From Clostridia bacterium (lineage in GTDB: Bacteria > Bacillota > Clostridia > Oscillospirales > Acutalibacteraceae): a stretch of 64,000 nucleotides of DNA. This document shows positions 7,616-15,834 of the stretch, piece after piece. The DNA lies in the NCBI GenBank assembly GCA_024404095.1, contig JAKSQO010000008.1:26539-90538 (forward strand), written 5' to 3'. Made by a program: the position numbers and the translations under genes. The stretch's first letter is position 1, and each line of letters begins with the position of its first letter. The notes under the pieces were generated by a model. The model was given only the letters and a program-made list of their open reading frames with translations. It made no database searches and had not been told where the DNA came from.

Positions 7616-9544
7616 ATGAAAAAGATTATTTCAATTATTTTAACAGTTATAATTCTGGCCTCAATGAGCATAAATGTTTTTGCTGCTCCTAAAATGGGCG
7701 ATGTGAATAATGACGGAAAAATTAATTCGTCAGATGCATTGGAAATTCTCCGATATAGTGTAGGATTGGCAGCAACATTAGAATATCAAAGTGCGGCAGA
7801 TGTTAATAAAGACGGAAATATCAATTCTTCTGATGCGCTTGAAGTATTGCTGATTTCCGTAGGATTGAAGAAAGCTGAGCCTGAGCTGGTTGATTACAAT
7901 GGCATCAGGTCAAATCAGACTCCGTTTTCAGTAAATGGTATTGAAATTTCTTCTATTACATATAAGAACGGACCGGTTCACAAATATTTGTATGTTATTG
8001 TAAAAAACAATACAGGGAAAGCTGTAAGCGAAGATTCATACTTAACTTTTAAAGTTCACGATACAGAAGGATATGTTACTGATGTAAACGGACTCAATCT
8101 TAAAGCCATGAATATCGGTGAAAGCTGTAAGTGTGAGATTGAGATTCATGACGGAACAGAAGATGTTATTTTTCTTGATGCGGCAATAAAAGAGGCGCCG
8201 TCATACAGTGAACCCGAAATAATGAATTACAGCAGAGTAATGTCAAACAAAACTCCGTATTCAAGAAACGGACTAATGATTTCCTCAATTGAATATAAAG
8301 TCGGTGGAGATAATTACGAAGAATATCTTTCTGTTATGTTGAAAAACGCTACAGGAAAAGCTATAGATTTAACTTCGGGATTTTATTACAAGTCATATGA
8401 TGCTCATAATCTTGTTGTTGACTCAGGAATCATGTATACCGAAATGCTCAACGACGGTGAAACCTGTGTAGGAGAGGTCAATACGTACGGGATATCAAAG
8501 GTTGTATTTTACGGTGCGGATGTCGATGAGGGCATGAAATCAGTTGAGCCGACGTTGGCAAATTATAATGGTATCCGGTCAAATGCAGTACCGTATACAA
8601 CAAACGGCATTGCTTTGAGTTCTATTCGTTATAATTATGACGAGTATGAATGTTTTGAATGGCTTTCTGCTGTGGTCAAAAACAATACAGGCAAGGCAAT
8701 TGACAACACCTCGAGCATTTATTACAAGGAATATGATAAAAACGGAGTTGTAATATATTCTGACAGATATTTCATTGAATCACTGAACAACGGCGAGAGT
8801 TGTGAATGCTATGCTGAATTAGTTAACGGTGCAACGAAGGTAGTGTTCTTTTATGCGGATATAATTGATGGTACACCGTCTGTTCTGCCGCAGCTAAGCG
8901 ACTATGGTTATATTCAGTCGAATAGCTGGCCTTATTCAAGCAATGGCATTTCGCTTGAAAAGGTTCTTTATAATCGTGCTACTGAGAGCAGTTTTTCAAA
9001 TGTCTTTCTGACATTTGAAAATAAAACCGGCAAGCCCACAGGATCAGGAACACAAATAGCCTATAAAGCGTATGATTATGACGGATTTGTAATTGATTCG
9101 GGCAAAATCCCGCTTCCTGCTATGAACAATTCCGAAACATGCAATGTTACCCTTGAACTATATGATGGCACAGCAATAGTTGTTTTTTACAATGCACAGG
9201 TTGTTGAAGGAACTGCATTCGTCAAGCCTGAATTAAATCCGTTTAAAGGTATTTATACCAATAAAACACCGTATACAGAAAACGGAATAACAATTACAGC
9301 AATCGAATATGACAGAATTAAGCATACGGTAACTGTTATTGTAAGAAACGATGAACTTGAATTGAATGACTCTGCAATCAGTGTACATTTCAAAGCTTAT
9401 AATGATATTCAGGTTTTATATGATTCCGGTTGTATGATATTTGATTATCTGGATAAAGGTGAAAGTGTAAAGTTTACATTTTACGGAGGAGACCATCTGC
9501 AAGCTTTGTATTTTTACGATGTCGGAATATATGATGTGAAATGA
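7616..9544 (+). CDS. Secreted protein: N-terminal type I dockerin plus five repeats
   Basis: A 642-residue protein with a signal peptide (cleavage near NVFA-APK). A type I dockerin follows at about 27-85 with two Ca-binding repeats (GDVNNDGKINSSDALEIL and ADVNKDGNINSSDALEVL). Five tandem modules of about 110 residues start near residues 92, 202, 316, 427 and 540. Each has a SN..PY..NGI motif, a VKNNTGKAI-type strand, a YD..G....SG segment and an NNGES-type turn; they look like beta-sandwich (FxLYD-like) domains, which is an inference. Dockerins bind cohesins, so the protein may be displayed on a scaffold, but no cohesin is in the window. An N-terminal dockerin is unusual. Confidence 0.9.
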   Translation: MKKIISIILTVIILASMSINVFAAPKMGDVNNDGKINSSDALEILRYSVGLAATLEYQSAADVNKDGNINSSDALEVLLISVGLKKAEPELVDYNGIRSNQTPFSVNGIEISSITYKNGPVHKYLYVIVKNNTGKAVSEDSYLTFKVHDTEGYVTDVNGLNLKAMNIGESCKCEIEIHDGTEDVIFLDAAIKEAPSYSEPEIMNYSRVMSNKTPYSRNGLMISSIEYKVGGDNYEEYLSVMLKNATGKAIDLTSGFYYKSYDAHNLVVDSGIMYTEMLNDGETCVGEVNTYGISKVVFYGADVDEGMKSVEPTLANYNGIRSNAVPYTTNGIALSSIRYNYDEYECFEWLSAVVKNNTGKAIDNTSSIYYKEYDKNGVVIYSDRYFIESLNNGESCECYAELVNGATKVVFFYADIIDGTPSVLPQLSDYGYIQSNSWPYSSNGISLEKVLYNRATESSFSNVFLTFENKTGKPTGSGTQIAYKAYDYDGFVIDSGKIPLPAMNNSETCNVTLELYDGTAIVVFYNAQVVEGTAFVKPELNPFKGIYTNKTPYTENGITITAIEYDRIKHTVTVIVRNDELELNDSAISVHFKAYNDIQVLYDSGCMIFDYLDKGESVKFTFYGGDHLQALYFYDVGIYDVK

Positions 9545-9549
9545 TTCAA

Positions 9550-9587
9550 AACCCGATTGATTTTTTAAGTCAGTCGGGTTTTTCTTT
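9550..9587 (+). terminator. Hairpin terminator after the dockerin gene
   Basis: An inverted repeat AACCCGATTGA / TCAGTCGGGTT (one G-U pair) is followed by TTTCTTTG. It separates the dockerin gene from the sigma-factor operon. Confidence 0.8.
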
Positions 9588-9607
9588 GCAATTTGTAGTA
9601 TAATTAT

Positions 9608-9645
9608 GTCATATTTTAACTTTTCGTCGGCTACTTTATAAGAAT
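9608..9645 (+). promoter_or_regulatory. Conserved 38-nt upstream element, copy B (sigma operon)
   Basis: This second copy of the 7477-7514 element (34/38 identity) includes TTTTCGTCGGCTACTTTATAAG. It lies directly before AAGGAGGTG (9652-9660) and the GTG start of the sigma-factor gene. Such placement fits an autoregulated ECF sigma promoter, but the start point was not determined. Confidence 0.65.
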
Positions 9646-9665
9646 AAAAATAAGGAGGTGTAAAG

Positions 9666-10199
9666 GTGTCAAAAAGTGATATTCAGAAAATCGTGAATGA
9701 CTGCTACGAAAAATATTATCAGTCAATTTACAGATATTGCTTTGCCCGACTGGGCGACCTTAATGAGCACGCATATGACTGTGCGCAGGATACCTTTCTC
9801 GTTCTTCAGAAAAAGCTGACGGATGGAATAAGCATTGAACAAAAACGGGCGTTTCTATACAGAACCGCAGATACTTTTGTCATGAGGACTGTTGAGCGTT
9901 ACAAAAAGCAGAAGCGACGGACTGTACCGCTTGAGGAAGCTGAGAAAAAAGCTTCGCCGCCTGTCATACCCGACAATTTTGATTATGACAAATGTGCGGC
10001 AATGCTTGTAGCATTGCTGTCGAGCGAGGAACAGGAGTTGTATGAAATGAAATACATAAAGCGGATGACACTTGTTGATATTGCAGAGTTTTTGGATATT
10101 TCACCGCCTGCTGCCGCCAAAAGAACATCACGTTTGCGGCAAAGAATAAAAGATTTAATAAAAGAAAAACAACTGTTTGAAAATGAGGTGATACTGTGA
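9666..10199 (+). CDS. ECF-type RNA polymerase sigma factor
   Basis: A 177-residue sigma-70 family protein. Region 2 (about 10-75) includes YYQSIYRYCFARLGD and AYDCAQDTFLVLQ. Region 4 (about 115-165) has the helix-turn-helix MTLVDIAEFLDISPPAAAKRTSRLRQ. It would direct RNA polymerase to a small set of promoters in response to an envelope signal. The GTG start has an excellent AAGGAGGTG. The stop overlaps the next gene's GTG by four bases (GTGA), tying synthesis of the sigma factor to its presumed anti-sigma partner. Confidence 0.93.
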   Translation: MSKSDIQKIVNDCYEKYYQSIYRYCFARLGDLNEHAYDCAQDTFLVLQKKLTDGISIEQKRAFLYRTADTFVMRTVERYKKQKRRTVPLEEAEKKASPPVIPDNFDYDKCAAMLVALLSSEEQELYEMKYIKRMTLVDIAEFLDISPPAAAKRTSRLRQRIKDLIKEKQLFENEVIL

Positions 10200-11251
10200 A
10201 CAGTTTAGCATTTACAAGAGGTATTTTAAGCGAAATATATGACGATAAAACATTTAAAAATGAGGTTTCGGAGTTGATAAATTCGTTGATAGATTCAGAG
10301 CTTCTGAAGGAAGAGCCTGATTTTGATTTTATTGATGAATGTGTTGATGTGCTGATTGATGTTCAAAGCGGAAATTTCGGCTCTGTTATACCGTTTATTG
10401 CCGAAAATAAATTTAACGATGAGGACAAAAAACGCAAGGTTTTAAGTGTATTCTTAGCGTGTGCTGTTGTGCTTTCGCTGAGCTTCGGTGCCGCTGCAAT
10501 AAATTATACAGCAGAAAAGAAAAAAGAGAAACAGAAAACCGAACATACAACGCAAACAGTAACCGAGCAAACTACAACCTCAACGACTGTTTTCAAAACA
10601 ACATCAACAACTGCCACAGAGAATATAACAGATGCAAAAGCGGTAAAGCTTAAATTTAAATTTGCATCCGATTTTAAATCTGATTATAAAACAGGGGAAA
10701 AGCTCAATCTCAAAGGCATAACCGTAACAGTTGAGTACAGCGACGGAACAAAAAAGAACGTGGATATCAATGATTGCAAAATAATTAAAAGCGACACTTT
10801 CGGAAAGAACAGTTTTGTTGAAAAGGTTACGGTCGAATATGCAGGAGTGCGAAACAGCTTTTTTGTAACATTCGGTGAAAATGTCACAGGGTTTGAAATC
10901 ACGCATTATACCGGCTTTGATAAAAGCACTCAGGCTCCGAAAATTCAGACATCTTCGCAGTATGTTGAGGTTAAAGCAGGGCAAAGCATAAGTGTTCCGA
11001 TGACTAAAAACAATGACGGCTTTGTTTGTTTTACGGCTGATAATAACAATCTGAGTGACGTTTCAATAAGCTACAAGGGAGGGGTGAACGGCAGACAGAT
11101 TTATTTGAACGCAACAGGCCGTAAACCCGGGGTAACCACAATTTCCATTGCTTATGAGCGTAATCCGAATGATATTATGGCAAGGGTGACTGTTAAGGTG
11201 CTTGAAAATGAACAGGAAAACAAAACTTCTGAAATAAACTTAGGAGAGTGA
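10196..11251 (+). CDS. Single-pass membrane protein, putative anti-sigma factor with Ig-like ectodomain
   Basis: A 351-residue protein: a cytoplasmic domain of about 80 residues, one membrane helix (about 81-104, VFLACAVVLSLSFGAAAI), a Thr-rich linker, a Big_3-like immunoglobulin domain (about 153-226, with GITVTVEYSDGTKKN) and a further beta-rich domain (about 245-340). Translational coupling to the sigma gene and the single-pass topology argue for an anti-sigma role with an outside sensor. No zinc-binding anti-sigma motif is visible, so the role is inferred from context. Confidence 0.75.
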   Translation: MNSLAFTRGILSEIYDDKTFKNEVSELINSLIDSELLKEEPDFDFIDECVDVLIDVQSGNFGSVIPFIAENKFNDEDKKRKVLSVFLACAVVLSLSFGAAAINYTAEKKKEKQKTEHTTQTVTEQTTTSTTVFKTTSTTATENITDAKAVKLKFKFASDFKSDYKTGEKLNLKGITVTVEYSDGTKKNVDINDCKIIKSDTFGKNSFVEKVTVEYAGVRNSFFVTFGENVTGFEITHYTGFDKSTQAPKIQTSSQYVEVKAGQSISVPMTKNNDGFVCFTADNNNLSDVSISYKGGVNGRQIYLNATGRKPGVTTISIAYERNPNDIMARVTVKVLENEQENKTSEINLGE

Positions 11252-11256
11252 AATTC

Positions 11257-12306
11257 ATGGATTACATAAAAGCAACAATAAAACTTGATAAAAAGCTATT
11301 TCGCAAAGCAGGAGATGCTTTGGCATACAAAAATAAAAAGTTAAAAATCAGACTTATCATCGGACTGATTATTTGTTTTGTTATTGCACCGTTGCTCACA
11401 TATTTCTGTTATCTTAAACAGTATGATGAGATTTTTGTTATGCCTACGCTTGGAATAATACTTATATTTTCTTATTACTTCTATCCGAAAATTCTCGGGG
11501 ATACATTGTATAAAGCACAGTCAAAAGAGATTCCTAAGAAGGAAACAACGTGTTATTTTTCAGAAGATGATTTCAGAGTTGAGACAGTTGACACAAACTC
11601 GGTTATAAAATATTCCGCAGTTGTAAAACTCCTTGAAACAGATGATCTTTATCTCATTTATATCACAAGGACTTCTGCGTTCATCATTCCGAAAAACTGC
11701 ATCGAAAATTCAATCTGTGATGTAAAGATGTTTCTTGAATCAAAGGTCGGTAAGCAGTTTACATTCGTCAAGAATAAATCAACAGGCAAGGCTGTTGCAA
11801 AGATAATCGGAATAGTTATTCTCAGCTTGCTTTTAACATTCTTGGCATATGGTATTGCAGATAAGCAGCTTGATGCGCCGCAGACATTTTATCATGAGAA
11901 TTATTCTGTAACACTCGATAAGCATTTTGCCGAGTGGGAAGAAAACCAGATGGACGATTATTCGCTCGCGTCAGATGAAGCTACCTTGATAGTGGATAAA
12001 TACAACCAGGAAGACGCGGAATACGTCTTTGATGATCAAAATGTTAATCTTGAAAAAATAATAGATAATTTCTGTGAAGATGTGGAAATGATTAGCACGA
12101 AACAGGTTAACCGTAATCATTATATAATTAAATATTTTGATGAATATGAGGGCATAAAATTCTATAATACAGTCTGCATTCAGCAAGTCGGTGATGAATA
12201 TTGGATAACACAGCTTTATTGTGAAAAATCTCTCAAAGAAGATTACGAGCAAAAGTTTGATACTTGGATTTCATCAATTAAATATAATGGAGGACAAACA
12301 AAATGA
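11257..12306 (+). CDS. Membrane protein with YcxB-like domain
   Basis: A 349-residue protein. Two membrane helices (about 28-71) are followed by a cytoplasmic YcxB-like domain (about 96-165, with CYFSEDDFRVETVD, IKYSAVVKLLETDD and AFIIPKNC). A third helix (about 181-201) leads to a C-terminal extracellular domain of about 145 residues. YcxB domains occur in Bacillota membrane proteins of unknown function. The ATG at 11257 is preferred over GTG 11248 because GGAG lies ten bases upstream. It is the third gene of the sigma operon and its stop overlaps the next start (ATGA). Confidence 0.75.
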   Translation: MDYIKATIKLDKKLFRKAGDALAYKNKKLKIRLIIGLIICFVIAPLLTYFCYLKQYDEIFVMPTLGIILIFSYYFYPKILGDTLYKAQSKEIPKKETTCYFSEDDFRVETVDTNSVIKYSAVVKLLETDDLYLIYITRTSAFIIPKNCIENSICDVKMFLESKVGKQFTFVKNKSTGKAVAKIIGIVILSLLLTFLAYGIADKQLDAPQTFYHENYSVTLDKHFAEWEENQMDDYSLASDEATLIVDKYNQEDAEYVFDDQNVNLEKIIDNFCEDVEMISTKQVNRNHYIIKYFDEYEGIKFYNTVCIQQVGDEYWITQLYCEKSLKEDYEQKFDTWISSIKYNGGQTK

Positions 12307-12806
12307 AAAAAATATTTAGTTTCTTCTTAATAATTATTATGGTATTTTCAATGTCAACTGTCAGCTTTGCACGTGAATACAGTGCTGACGAATTTGACGG
12401 AAAAGAACCCGAGATTTTCTGTAAAATTAAAAAATCATCCGCAGTATTGACAACAAATATGTTGGAAAAAGTTATACTTTGTGCGGATTATTATGCAGGC
12501 GAGGACTGTGAGCTTATCTGGAGCATTGAAGGTAAAAGCAATTTTATTAAAGGCGAAACAAAGAAAAATGCAAAGGGTGAAACTGTTACTCTGCGGTTTA
12601 TGGATAATTCAACAGTTAAGCTGAAACTCGTATCTTCGGACGGAAGAGTCCTCTCCGAGGATGAGATTTTTTTGGTATCTTACAGGTCTTACATAAAAAA
12701 AGATAACACTTCATTTTTCGATAGGCTTATAACAAACTTTTTTATGTCAATAATGATTATCTGGGGAGTTATCGGAGGAACATTTGCATCGGCTTTTAAA
12801 TGGTGA
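12303..12806 (+). CDS. Secreted or membrane-anchored Ig-like protein of the sigma operon
   Basis: A 167-residue protein with a signal peptide (cleavage near VSFA-REY), one beta-rich domain (about 40-125) resembling an Ig-like fold, and a C-terminal hydrophobic helix (FFMSIMIIWGVIGGTFASAF) that would anchor it in the membrane. It overlaps the previous gene by four bases and ends the operon. I recognise no named family. Confidence 0.7.
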   Translation: MKKIFSFFLIIIMVFSMSTVSFAREYSADEFDGKEPEIFCKIKKSSAVLTTNMLEKVILCADYYAGEDCELIWSIEGKSNFIKGETKKNAKGETVTLRFMDNSTVKLKLVSSDGRVLSEDEIFLVSYRSYIKKDNTSFFDRLITNFFMSIMIIWGVIGGTFASAFKW

Positions 12807-12839
12807 AGCGGCAAACTGTTATATGATTTGAACATAATA

Positions 12840-12865
12840 AAAGGTCACCCGAACAGGTGACCTTT
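12840..12865. terminator. Bidirectional terminator between convergent genes
   Basis: A 10-bp inverted repeat (AAAGGTCACC / GGTGACCTTT) lies between the end of the sigma operon and the end of the pseudokinase gene. Confidence 0.75.
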
Positions 12866-12869
12866 AACT

Positions 12870-14609
12870 TTAATCGTATATGAAATTGTTTTCGTCGGTT
12901 TCGTTACCCGAGGAATCGCTGTTATAGTTTTGAGTAGTGGTGGTTGTAGTAGTTGTGGTTGTTTCAGGCTCAGCCCATACAAAAAGATAAACGGTTGTGT
13001 TCTTCTCGTAAATTGCGCCTGCCTCAAGGTCAAAGCCTGCAACAGTACCGGGAGTCTGATTGTCTGTATTGAGCTTCTCAATCTTTTTGCAGACAAATCC
13101 CATTTTGCTGAGCGTCTCAAAGGCTGTTTCATACTTTTCGCCGATTATTCCGCTCATGGGGAATGAAACGGTTTCTTTGCCCTTACTTACAACAAGTTTG
13201 ATAACCGAACCCTGATCAACTGATGAACCTACCTCGGCAGACTGCTTCATAACAACGTCAACCTCGTACTCGGAGCTGTTCTGAGAGCTTGTTTCAAAAA
13301 CAAAATTTTTGTTGTAATATTCATCGCTGAGGATGTCATTTATGTTCTTTCCGATAAAGTTGGGAACTTCAACCTGAACAGCTGTTGCGGTGCCTTTGTC
13401 CTTGCCCTGACCGATATTAAACTTATCAAGTACGCCCGTTGAGAAAAGCACAACAAACAGAACGGCGAGAACTATTACTGCGGAAGCAATTCCGATAACG
13501 ATTGTGGAACGGTTGTGACGCTTCTGAGCGGCTTCGCGTTTTTCCGAAACATACGGTTCGTCATCAGGCTCAAGTCGCTGAGCCACATTCTGATATTTCG
13601 GCTGCGGCTTGTTGGCAGGCTCAAATTCAAGACCGGAAACCGCTGCGCTGGGAGCTGCTGAAAGCTCTGCTCGAAGCTCTTCGACAGAACGTGTTCTGTC
13701 CTCGGGGAGAATCTGAAGTGCGTTTACAAGGCCGTTAATAACATATGCAGGCAGCTGTTCGGCAAATTTACCCGGAACCATAAGCCTGTCATTGGTAACT
13801 CGTTCTGTTGAATCAATCGGGTCTGTGCCGATAAGCGTTCTGTAAAGCACAGCACCGAAACCGTAAATATCTGTCCACGGTCCCTGACGTCCGTCAAATC
13901 CGTACTGCTCAAAAGCGGCATAGCCTGCAAAGAGCTGTGATTTAAGGTCGCTGCGTGCTGAGCGTACAGGGCTGATACTGAAGCCTGTGATACGAATTTT
14001 ACCGTCATTAGCGACAATGAGCGTTGACGGAGAAATACCGCGGTGAATTATACCTGATGAATGAAGTGTGCCGAGTGTTGAGAGCACAGGCATAAGCAGG
14101 GGGCGTGCCTTTTCCCAGGAAATATAGCCGAGGTTGTTTTTCAGAAGATACTCCCTGAGTGTAACACCCTCAATGTTTTCCGTGATAACGTAGCAGGTAC
14201 CGTTGCCTTCAAGTATATCATAAACCTTTACGAGAGCCGACAGACCGCTGAGACGAAGAATCTTTCTCCACATCTCAATGAAGCTCTGCATAAGGTCGTT
14301 GTAAAGCTCTGTCTTTTCTTCCTCTGGGCTTACCTCAAGTGTCTTATTGTTGCGGACAGCAACACCGATAGGGTAAAACTCACGGATATTGACAGACGCT
14401 CTTGTTGAAAGGTCAAGACCCATATAGGTTGCGCCGTCACCGTTGTATTCAAGAAGCTTGCCGACAAGATATCTGTTTCCGAGAACAGTTCTGATCGGGA
14501 GGTATGGCGCAATTTGCTGTGATTCTGTATTAAAGCCGCAATGAGGGCACTCCTTAAGTGTGCCGATTTCCTTCATACAGCTCATACAAAGATTATCCGA
14601 ATTGATCAT
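12870..14609 (-). CDS. Zinc-ribbon PASTA protein with a degenerate Ser/Thr kinase domain (pseudokinase)
   Basis: A 579-residue protein: an N-terminal zinc ribbon (Cys8, Cys11, Cys21, Cys24), a protein-kinase fold (about 40-320), a membrane helix near 380-400 (TIVIGIASAVIVLAVLFVV), two PASTA-type repeats (about 415-550) and a Thr-run tail. PASTA kinases sense cell-wall fragments. Here the catalytic residues are changed: the VAIK lysine is Arg76 (SVNIREF), HRD is HRG (189-191), the loop Asn is Thr, and DFG is TGF (208-210). Kinase activity is therefore unlikely, and a scaffold or sensor role is more plausible. A similar N-terminal ribbon occurs in other clostridial kinase-like proteins. Confidence 0.85.
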   Translation of the reverse strand: MINSDNLCMSCMKEIGTLKECPHCGFNTESQQIAPYLPIRTVLGNRYLVGKLLEYNGDGATYMGLDLSTRASVNIREFYPIGVAVRNNKTLEVSPEEEKTELYNDLMQSFIEMWRKILRLSGLSALVKVYDILEGNGTCYVITENIEGVTLREYLLKNNLGYISWEKARPLLMPVLSTLGTLHSSGIIHRGISPSTLIVANDGKIRITGFSISPVRSARSDLKSQLFAGYAAFEQYGFDGRQGPWTDIYGFGAVLYRTLIGTDPIDSTERVTNDRLMVPGKFAEQLPAYVINGLVNALQILPEDRTRSVEELRAELSAAPSAAVSGLEFEPANKPQPKYQNVAQRLEPDDEPYVSEKREAAQKRHNRSTIVIGIASAVIVLAVLFVVLFSTGVLDKFNIGQGKDKGTATAVQVEVPNFIGKNINDILSDEYYNKNFVFETSSQNSSEYEVDVVMKQSAEVGSSVDQGSVIKLVVSKGKETVSFPMSGIIGEKYETAFETLSKMGFVCKKIEKLNTDNQTPGTVAGFDLEAGAIYEKNTTVYLFVWAEPETTTTTTTTTTQNYNSDSSGNETDENNFIYD

Positions 14610-14652
14610 TATGTGAAAACCTTCTTCCGATAATTCAAGAAATTCTCATATA

Positions 14653-14681
14653 ATCATACCAAGAATTTGCTATTTTGTCAA
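14653..14681 (-). promoter_or_regulatory. Sigma-A promoter of the pseudokinase gene
   Basis: On the minus strand, TTGACA (14676-14681) and TATGAT (14653-14658) are spaced by 17 bp, about 45 nt upstream of the start. Confidence 0.75.
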
Positions 14682-14711
14682 GTTTTAGGGTGGTTACATA
14701 TTATGACAAAA

Positions 14712-14748
14712 GAGCGTTTTGTCCAACGGTTGCCGGCACAAAACGCTC
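14712..14748 (-). terminator. Terminator of the PTS IIC operon
   Basis: An 11-bp inverted repeat (GAGCGTTTTGT / ACAAAACGCTC) is followed on the minus strand by a T-rich stretch (TTTTGTCAT). It lies behind the PfoR-type gene. Confidence 0.75.
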
Positions 14749-14754
14749 TCAGAT

Positions 14755-15816
14755 TTATAAATCAAGTTTTAAATCGTTCTCTTTTATCCAGCCGATTTTT
14801 CTGAGTATCAGACAGAAAACAGTTGAAAGAACAGCAGGTAATACAAAGCTTATCAGCACAAGACCGACCCAGTCAAAGGCCGTGATTGCTGTTTTAGCAC
14901 CGTTTGCAATGTCGTTGAGCCATCCTGTATAAACACCGATTTGTCCTACAAGTCCGCACGTTCCCATTCCCGAGGAAACGGCTGCGCCGTTCATCTGAAG
15001 CTTGAAAACACAGGTGGCGATGGGACCGGTTATCATTGAAGCAAGAGTAGGAGGAATCCATATTCTCGGATTCTTAACGATGTTGCCCATCTGAAGCATA
15101 CTCGTTCCGAGTCCCTGCGATACAAGACCGCCCCACTTATTTTCTTTAAAGCTCATTACCGCAAAGCCGACCATCTGAGCACAGCATCCTGCGAGTGCCG
15201 CACCGCCTGCAAGTCCCGTAAGACCGAGAGCCGCACAGATAGCGGCACTGCTTATCGGGAGAGTGAGTGCGATTCCGACAATAGCGGAAACGAGCACACC
15301 CATAAGAAGCGGCTTAAGCTCGGTTGCCCACATTATTGCGTCGCCGACAGCGCTTGCGGCTTTGCCGATATACGGAGCGCATATGATTGACAGCGCACAG
15401 CCCGAAAGAATTGTGACAAGGGGAGTAACAAGAATATCAAGCTTGGTTTCCTTGCTTACAAGCTTGCCGAGCTCGGCGGAAATGATTGCAATAATCAGAA
15501 CCGCGAGCGGTCCGCCTGCGCTGCCCTGAGTATCAGCGGCATATCCGACAGCCGCAAGGGAAAACAGTACAAGTGACGGAGCTTTAAGCGCATAGCCGAT
15601 AGCAATTGCCATTGCACAGCCCTTGGCATCAGACGCAAAGCTGCCGATGTTTATAAGCATTTCAATTGAAAACTGCTTACCGATTGTTGAAAGGATTGTA
15701 CCGATGAGCAATGAGGCAAAAAGACCCTGTGCCATCGCACTCAAAGCGTCGATTCCGTAGCGCTTTGCCGATATCTCGATATCCTTACGTTTTAAGAATT
15801 CTTTGACTTTACTCAT
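14755..15816 (-). CDS. PTS transporter subunit IIC, PfoR-like
   Basis: A 353-residue protein that is mostly hydrophobic, with about 8-10 membrane helices rich in Gly and Ala. Stretches such as MAQGLFASLLIGTILSTIG, ISSAAICAALGLTGLAGGA and SMLQMGNIVKNPRIWIPPTL match the PTS_EIIC_2/PfoR family. These proteins are annotated as sugar-PTS membrane subunits; the founding PfoR was described as a regulator of perfringolysin O. No IIA or IIB partner is nearby. It lies 18 nt downstream of the phosphoesterase gene on the same strand, probably one operon. Confidence 0.88.
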   Translation of the reverse strand: MSKVKEFLKRKDIEISAKRYGIDALSAMAQGLFASLLIGTILSTIGKQFSIEMLINIGSFASDAKGCAMAIAIGYALKAPSLVLFSLAAVGYAADTQGSAGGPLAVLIIAIISAELGKLVSKETKLDILVTPLVTILSGCALSIICAPYIGKAASAVGDAIMWATELKPLLMGVLVSAIVGIALTLPISSAAICAALGLTGLAGGAALAGCCAQMVGFAVMSFKENKWGGLVSQGLGTSMLQMGNIVKNPRIWIPPTLASMITGPIATCVFKLQMNGAAVSSGMGTCGLVGQIGVYTGWLNDIANGAKTAITAFDWVGLVLISFVLPAVLSTVFCLILRKIGWIKENDLKLDL

Positions 15817-15834
15817 TATATTTCCTCCGCAAAT

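Noticed and set aside
10550..10620. Thr-rich stretches in the anti-sigma-like, VanY and pseudokinase proteins as a shared functional motif.
   Set aside because: Low-complexity Thr linkers are common in exported Clostridia proteins and carry no alignable pattern here.
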